Notes under the pieces: model-generated | The model's input: the letters and a program-made list of their open reading frames with translations, nothing else | The model's database searches: none | Told to the model about the DNA's origin: nothing | Part shown: in pieces, positions 59,129 through 64,000 of the stretch | Layout: each line of letters opens with the position of its first letter | How positions within the stretch are numbered: position 1 is the stretch's first letter | Translations under genes and position numbers: made by a program | Source: Gracilibacillus boraciitolerans JCM 21714 | GTDB lineage: Bacteria; Bacillota; Bacilli; Bacillales; Amphibacillaceae | Assembly: GCF_000521485.1 (NCBI RefSeq) | Contig: NZ_BAVS01000018.1 | Coordinates: 1 to 64,000, forward strand | Direction: 5' to 3' | DNA: 64,000 nucleotides

Positions 59129-59938
59129 ATGGTTGAAAAATCAGCTTATATTTACGTTTGTTCCGATGCAGTTGGAGAAACAGCGGAAGCAGTTGTGCGT
59201 GCAACGATAAGACAATTTACTAATCATGATGTAAAAATAAAAAGAGTTAGCCATATTCAAAAAGAAGAAGAAATTGAAGAAATTATGCAAGAAGTAAGTG
59301 AAAATAATAGTTTTATAGCGTATACCTTAGTACAACCTGATTTGCGAGCTAAAATGCAACAAGAAGCGATTCGTTTTGACATAAGAGCAGTTGATGTCAT
59401 GGGGCCTATGATGCAGGCATATATTGATACATTTAATGACAATCCCAAGCCAGAACCAGGTCAACAACAAGTACTTGATGAGGAATATTTTAGAAGAATA
59501 GAAGCAATTGAGTTTGCCGTCAAATATGATGATGGGAAAGATGTCAAAGGATTATTATTAGCTGACGTCGTATTAATTGGAGTATCTAGAACTTCAAAAA
59601 CACCATTAAGTATTTTTTTGGCACACAAAGGATTAAAAACCGCAAATTTACCTATTTTACCGGATATGCAGGCACCAGATGAATTATTTCAGGAAGCTGA
59701 TCGCATGATAGTCGGCTTAACGATTGATCCAGTACATTTGTTAAAAATAAGATCAGAACGTCTAAAAACGTTAGGATTACCTGCAGAGTCTAAATATGCA
59801 TCAATGGACCAAATAAAACAAGAATTAAAAACTGCGAATCAATTAATGAAAAAATTGAACTGTCATGTATTAAATGTATCCCATAAATCGATTGAAGAAA
59901 CTGCTGGTGTGATTATGCAGTTGAGAGCAGAACGATAA
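59129..59938 (+). CDS. yqfL: pyruvate, phosphate dikinase/PEP synthase regulatory protein (YqfL, DUF299)
   Basis: 269-aa bifunctional kinase/phosphorylase-type protein. YVCSDAVGETAE at the N-terminus and the P-loop-like LIGVSRTSKTPLS at the centre are diagnostic, with GLTIDPVHLLKIR after. In B. subtilis it lies in the ccpN operon and modulates CcpN activity. GGGAGAGG precedes the ATG. Confidence 0.95.
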   Translation: MVEKSAYIYVCSDAVGETAEAVVRATIRQFTNHDVKIKRVSHIQKEEEIEEIMQEVSENNSFIAYTLVQPDLRAKMQQEAIRFDIRAVDVMGPMMQAYIDTFNDNPKPEPGQQQVLDEEYFRRIEAIEFAVKYDDGKDVKGLLLADVVLIGVSRTSKTPLSIFLAHKGLKTANLPILPDMQAPDELFQEADRMIVGLTIDPVHLLKIRSERLKTLGLPAESKYASMDQIKQELKTANQLMKKLNCHVLNVSHKSIEETAGVIMQLRAER

Positions 59939-59989
59939 GATAAGAGGCATTCTAATGGTTCACTATAATAGAATTTCCAGGAGGCAATT

Positions 59990-60954
59990 ATGAAGAAAAA
60001 AGTATTAGTTACAGAGCAAATTCCTGAATCAGTACAAAATTATTTGAGAGAACAAGTCGAGATAAAGACCTGGGATAGTTCAGAACAAATGCCAAGAGAA
60101 CAATTATTAGCAGAAATTGATCAATATCATGGTCTTATTACAGCAAAAGATAAAATTGATGATGAATTATTAAATAGAGCAAAAAATCTAGAAGTTGTCA
60201 GTAATGTTGCAGTGGGCTATGACAATTTTGATGTCGAAGCATTAAAGCGTTCGCAGGTTATCGCTACCCATACACCATATGTATTAGACGAAACTGTAGC
60301 AGATCTTATTTTTGGTTTAATTCTTAGCAGTGCTCGCAGAATTACGGAACTTGATCAATATGTCAAACAAGGTAAGTGGAAGAAAGGTATAGATTCATCA
60401 TTATTTGGACGCAATGTCCATCATAAAAAATTAGGAATAATAGGAATGGGAAGAATTGGTGAAAAAGTTGCAAGAAGGGCAAAGTTAGGTTTTGAAATGG
60501 AAGTTACCTATTATAACCGAAGTAAAAAAGAACAGATTGAAAAAGACTTAGGAATAGGATATCAGGAAATGGAAGAGCTATTAAAAGAATCTGATTTCAT
60601 TTTAGTAATGACACCTTTAACAAAAGAAACACATCACTTAATAAATGCAAAAGAGTTTAAAAAAATGAAAGATACGTGCTTTTTTATCAATGCTTCAAGA
60701 GGTGCAGTGGTAAATGAGAAAGAGATGATTCAGGCGCTTGAAGATAAAGAAATAGCTGGTGCAGGTTTAGATGTATTTGAACAAGAACCAGTCGATCCTG
60801 ATAATCCATTGTTGAAAATGAATAATGTAGTGACACTTCCACATATCGGTTCTGCAACAGCAGAAACGCGTGAAGACATGAAATTTGCTGCAAAAATATG
60901 TTGCAAGCTTTAAATCATGAAAAGCCCGATGCTGTGATTAAAGAACTACAATAA
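59990..60954 (+). CDS. D-isomer 2-hydroxyacid dehydrogenase (glyoxylate reductase-like), frameshifted at 3' end
   Basis: NAD(P)-dependent reductase, about 321 aa when restored. GIIGMGRIGEKVARRAK is the nucleotide site; SNVAVGYDNFDVEA, NASRGAVVNEKEM, DVFEQEPVDPDNP and LPHIGSATAETREDM carry the catalytic Arg/Glu/His set. Only the last 20 residues are displaced: an A5 run (60892-60896) should be six to give AAKNMLQALNHEKPDAVIKEL. AGGAGG precedes the ATG. Confidence 0.9.
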
Positions 60955-61159
60955 GAACATACGAAAAGCGGAATAAAAGAATGAATGAAGATGCACATTA
61001 GGAAGATTATGCGCACTAACTGATGAGGTAATTATGACTTGACTGTACTGCTTAACAAGCCGAAGCGGCTTTTACAGCTATGCTTTCTTTCAAAATGTCC
61101 CTTAAATCCATGGTTATAAATATTCGATTACTACGGATCATCTATCTTATATGCAATTA
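60955..61159. other. intergenic region with a partial repeat
   Basis: No gene. Around 61046-61070 a fragment of the palindromic repeat family remains (TGCTTAACAAGCCGAAGCGGC). Confidence 0.5.
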
Positions 61160-61222
61160 AAAAATCCGAACGATAACAAATTCCTCGCTGAATTTGTAGT
61201 ATCGTTCGGATTATATTTTTAT
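61160..61222. terminator. terminator repeat, second copy
   Basis: AATCCGAACGATA (61164-61176) pairs with TATCGTTCGGATT (61201-61213); the loop and inner stem (AACAAATTCCTCGC then GAATTTG) match the copy at 27934-27997 nearly base for base. It serves the solute-binding protein gene on the minus strand. Confidence 0.85.
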
Positions 61223-61256
61223 TACATCACTTTCTTTCCAGTCATATTTTTGCTTG

Positions 61257-62663
61257 TTACTGATTAGCTCGGTTTGCTTGTTCGATTACTCGGTTGGTTT
61301 CTTCTGCAGCTTTATCTAAAGCTTCTTTTGGATCGGTTCCTTGTAGTACATTTTCCATCGCTGTAACAACTTGCTGTCTTGCTTCAGGAAATACTGAAAT
61401 CAAAGCACCTTGAGTTGCGAAGGAAGGCTTCGTTTCTTGTAATTGATCCACTGTTACTTTTAATTGTGGGTATTCTTTCCATTTGTCTTTTACAATGTCT
61501 TCTTCATATGCAGCAGGATTTATCGCAAAATAGCCAGTTTCAATATGCCATTTAGCTTGACTCTCAGGAGATTGTAAGTATTTCATAAACTCCCATGCAG
61601 CTTTTTGTTTTTCTTCCTCAATACCGTTTGACATCCAAAGGGACGCACCACCGATAATCACACCATTTCTCTCTGCTTCCTCGGAATATGGAATATAAGC
61701 AACACCTACTTCAAAAGGTGCATTTTCCACTGTTGTTGTTACGCCAGCTGAGGAATCTAAGTACATAGCGGTATTTTCTGTTTGGAATGCAGCACGAATG
61801 TCATCCCAGTTAGAGCCGAAGTTTCCGTATGTGCCTGCTTTATTCATTTCATCCATTAATTCAAATATGCGTAAACCTTCTTCTCCATTAAATACTGCTT
61901 CTGTTGCTGAGTCTGAACGACCATTGTCATTATTTACATAAAGCCCACCCTGCGTTGCAATTAATTCCTCAATAAACCAGCCATAATTTAAAATCGAGAA
62001 ACCATAACGTTCGGTATTATCACCATTTTTAACCGTTAGTTTTTCAGCAGCTTCTTTAATCTCTTCAAACGTTTGGGGGGGCGGATTTTCCGGATCCAGA
62101 CCAGCTTCCTTAAATGCATCCTTATTGTATAGCATGACAGGAGTCGAGGAATTAAAAGGCATGGAATATAACTGATCATCTACCGTATAGTAATTAAGAA
62201 TGTTTTCTTCAAGTTGTGATACATCATAACCTTCTTCATCAATAAAGGACTGAACAGGCTCAATAAAGCCACTATCAATCATATATTTGGTTCCAACCTC
62301 GAAAGTTTGAATAATTGCTGGTGCATCCGCTGTGCCACCTACACTGCGATATTTTGTTAATGCTTCTTCATAAGAACCTTGAAATTCTGGTATAATTGTA
62401 TATTCATCTTGTGATTGATTGAAATTATCGACAATTGCTTCGATTGATTCTTGTCCTTCACCTGACATTGCGTGCCAAAAAACGGCTTCCACTTTATCAT
62501 TTGTTGCTTTTTCTGGTGTTTCTTCTTCTGTTTCTGTATTCTCAGTAGTTTCTTCCGTAGTATTTGTATTTTCATCTGATTCCTGACCGTCTGCTTCATT
62601 AGAACAGGCGGTAATGAACATTATCATAGAAATTGCAACCAATAGTAGTAAAAGCTTTTTCAT
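61257..62663 (-). CDS. ABC transporter substrate-binding lipoprotein (family 1, UgpB-like)
   Basis: 468 aa. Signal peptide and lipobox FITAC (Cys20), a Glu/Thr-rich linker to about residue 55, then a family-1 binding fold (VEAVFWHAMSGEGQESIEAI, MPFNSSTPVMLYNKDAFKEAG, ASLWMSNGIEEEKQKAAWEFM). UgpB-type proteins bind glycerol-3-phosphate or its diesters; related ones bind sugars, so the ligand is open. A G7 (62075-62081, plus) adds a Pro (ENPPPQTF). The ribosome site is a C6/G6 run (62673-62678). Confidence 0.9.
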   Translation of the reverse strand: MKKLLLLLVAISMIMFITACSNEADGQESDENTNTTEETTENTETEEETPEKATNDKVEAVFWHAMSGEGQESIEAIVDNFNQSQDEYTIIPEFQGSYEEALTKYRSVGGTADAPAIIQTFEVGTKYMIDSGFIEPVQSFIDEEGYDVSQLEENILNYYTVDDQLYSMPFNSSTPVMLYNKDAFKEAGLDPENPPPQTFEEIKEAAEKLTVKNGDNTERYGFSILNYGWFIEELIATQGGLYVNNDNGRSDSATEAVFNGEEGLRIFELMDEMNKAGTYGNFGSNWDDIRAAFQTENTAMYLDSSAGVTTTVENAPFEVGVAYIPYSEEAERNGVIIGGASLWMSNGIEEEKQKAAWEFMKYLQSPESQAKWHIETGYFAINPAAYEEDIVKDKWKEYPQLKVTVDQLQETKPSFATQGALISVFPEARQQVVTAMENVLQGTDPKEALDKAAEETNRVIEQANRANQ

Positions 62664-62681
62664 TTTTTATTTCCCCCCTTG

Positions 62682-63496
62682 TTATTTTAGTGCTCCTTGA
62701 GCGAGTCCTTTTTGCAATTGTTTTTGACCTAAAAATAAAAGTACGAGCGTAGGTATTATTACGATAATTACTCCTGCCATCACCACCCCCCCCAATCTGT
62801 TGCCATTTCTTGTGTTTGCAATTGCTTTAAACCGATTTGAACAGTTCGCACATCATCATTGTTCGTTACAAGTAATGGCCATAAATACATATTCCAGGTT
62901 GTAAGAAAACCATATGCTCCCAATGTTATAAAGGATGTTCGACAATATGGAATAACCACTCTTCGAAAAAATTTAAAGGAACGGAGACCTGCAATATCAC
63001 TAGCTTCTTTTAGTTCTTTTGGAATCGTAAGAAAATGCTGACGTAACAAAAAAGTACCAAATGCAATTGCAAAAAAAGGTATGGTTAACCCTTGATAACT
63101 ATTAATCCAATCTAGTTGTTGAATTGTTATGAAGTTCGGAATCATGGTAGCTTCCCATGGAATCATCATGGTAGAAATAAAGATAAAAAAGACAATATTC
63201 CTTCCTTTAAAAGGAATAAAAACAAAAGCAAAGGCAGCTAAAGCACTTACGAGAAGCTGTCCTAACATGACAACTGTTGAGATAAAAAAGCTATTCCATA
63301 AATAGTGAGCTAATGGTAATCGTTCGAAAGCTTTTTTATAGTTATCAAGATGAAAGGATTCTGGTATAAATTTACCTTGTAATAGTTCAGCACCACTCAT
63401 AAAACTTATGAGAAAGGCATAAAAAACTGGAAAAAAAACAAGGGTACCTGTACCTATTAACAGCAAATAGGTAAAAAGTGGCCGAAATCGTCTCAT
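62682..63496 (-). CDS. ABC transporter permease, MalG/UgpE type (frameshifted)
   Basis: Inner-membrane permease of the importer, about 271 aa restored, six membrane segments. The EAA loop (KELKEASDIAGLRSFKFFRRVVIP) is complete. The frame breaks at a C8 run (62786-62793, plus strand); six or nine give TDWGVVMAGVIIVIIPTLVL, and the C-terminus ends QLQKGLAQGALK 18 bp before the lipoprotein gene. The start at 63496 follows GGAAGGTG. It overlaps the upstream permease by four bases. Confidence 0.9.
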
Positions 63497-64000
63497 TGGT
63501 AATGCACCTTCCTTTCCACAAATTTGAATTGTAAAATAGTTACTAGTAAGATGCATATAAAAAGGAAGATAGATTGTGCACTTGCGGTACCAAACTGGTA
63601 GTTTACAAATGCTTCGCGATAAATAGAATAAACAATTAAATTGGTGGATTCAGATGGACCACCCTGGGTGAGAATATCGACTTGTCCAAAGGTTTGAAAA
63701 GCGTTGATCAATGAGACAGTCGTCACAAAGAATAGGGTAGGAGACAGCATCGGAATCGTTATACGTCTAAGTTGATATAAATAACTTGCACCAGATATGT
63801 TTGCACTCTCATAAAGCTGCTCATCAATATTTTGTAATCCACCTAATAGAATCAAAAAAGTGAATCCTATGTTCATCCAAATCGTTGTGATCGATACGGC
63901 AATAAGTGACCAGTCTGGCTGTAGTAACCATTCGATTGAGGTTCCTCCAAGTGAGACTATCAATCGGTTTAATATTCCCATACTTGGATGGAAAATGAAT
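63493..64000 (-). CDS. ABC transporter permease, MalF/UgpA type (partial, cut by window edge)
   Basis: C-terminal part, at least 169 residues, of the second permease. The EAA motif LYESANISGASYLYQLRRITIP and several membrane segments are visible; the frame is open to the window end, reading ...FHPSMGILNRL. The 5' end lies outside. With the two genes downstream it forms a UgpA-UgpE-UgpB-like importer; no ATPase is in view. Confidence 0.9.
   Translation of the reverse strand, partial: FIFHPSMGILNRLIVSLGGTSIEWLLQPDWSLIAVSITTIWMNIGFTFLILLGGLQNIDEQLYESANISGASYLYQLRRITIPMLSPTLFFVTTVSLINAFQTFGQVDILTQGGPSESTNLIVYSIYREAFVNYQFGTASAQSIFLFICILLVTILQFKFVERKVHYQ

Overview
The window is a chromosomal stretch of a low-G+C Bacillaceae bacterium, probably a relative of Oceanobacillus, Virgibacillus or Gracilibacillus. 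Three things point there: AT-rich genes with strong AGGAGG-type ribosome sites, frequent TTG/GTG starts, and gene blocks in the order known from Bacillus subtilis (yutG-yutH-hom-thrC-thrB-yutI; yuzB-dapF-yutM-yumC-ndh-yuiB-yuiC-yuiD; the men cluster; ytkD-metK-asnB-ytoA-ytpB-ytqB-ytzC). Genus is inference; no rRNA is present.

Layout. 67-5295: molybdenum cofactor operon (moaA, moeB, moeA, moaE, moaD, mobB, mobA) plus a DUF454 membrane protein. 5.8-6.1 kb: MITE-like repeat. 6.1-11.1 kb: pgpA, yutH and the threonine operon hom-thrC-thrB behind a good sigma-A promoter. 11.2-17.6 kb: Fe-S carriers (yutI, yutM), yuzB, dapF, ferredoxin-NADP reductase yumC, type II NADH dehydrogenase with a Rex-like operator, yuiB-yuiC-yuiD. 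17.8-27.2 kb: deoD, ptsH, a lipoprotein Cu/Zn SOD, patB, an alpha/beta hydrolase, yugI, yuzA, pgi, yugN, K+ channel yugO, an M42 peptidase. 27.2-28.0 kb: nested repeats. 28.0-35.9 kb: menaquinone genes (menI-like thioesterase, menA, menF-menD-menH-menB, menE). 36.0-38.3 kb: an SOS-type Y-family polymerase with a LexA box, and a stand-alone siderophore ATPase. 38.4-43.1 kb: accessory region with a dead IS1380 transposase, a secreted/membrane protein pair and repeats. 43.3-51.2 kb: ytkD, metK, asnB, ytoA, ytpB, ytqB, ytzC. 51.4-54.2 kb: GntR-controlled ABC module and a NERD-domain protein. 54.4-56.8 kb: PstS-like remnant and a large membrane protein. 56.9-60.9 kb: MFS transporter, ccpN, its partner kinase/phosphorylase, a 2-hydroxyacid dehydrogenase. 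61.2-64.0 kb: sugar/glycerol-phosphate type ABC importer running off the edge.

The most striking sequence-level signal is not a gene. By hand count about 58 runs of six or more G or C occur in this AT-rich window, 43 of them exactly seven long, while runs of five are rare. Most look like a G4/C4 that gained exactly three bases, adding one extra Gly or Pro codon inside conserved motifs. About 35 of 43 coding tracts keep frame. The same window carries -1 indels at A/T runs and non-triplet errors at G/C runs that split more than twenty normally conserved genes. A systematic consensus error is the simplest explanation, but the +3 preference is odd. Frameshifted housekeeping genes are annotated here as single genes with the break position given.
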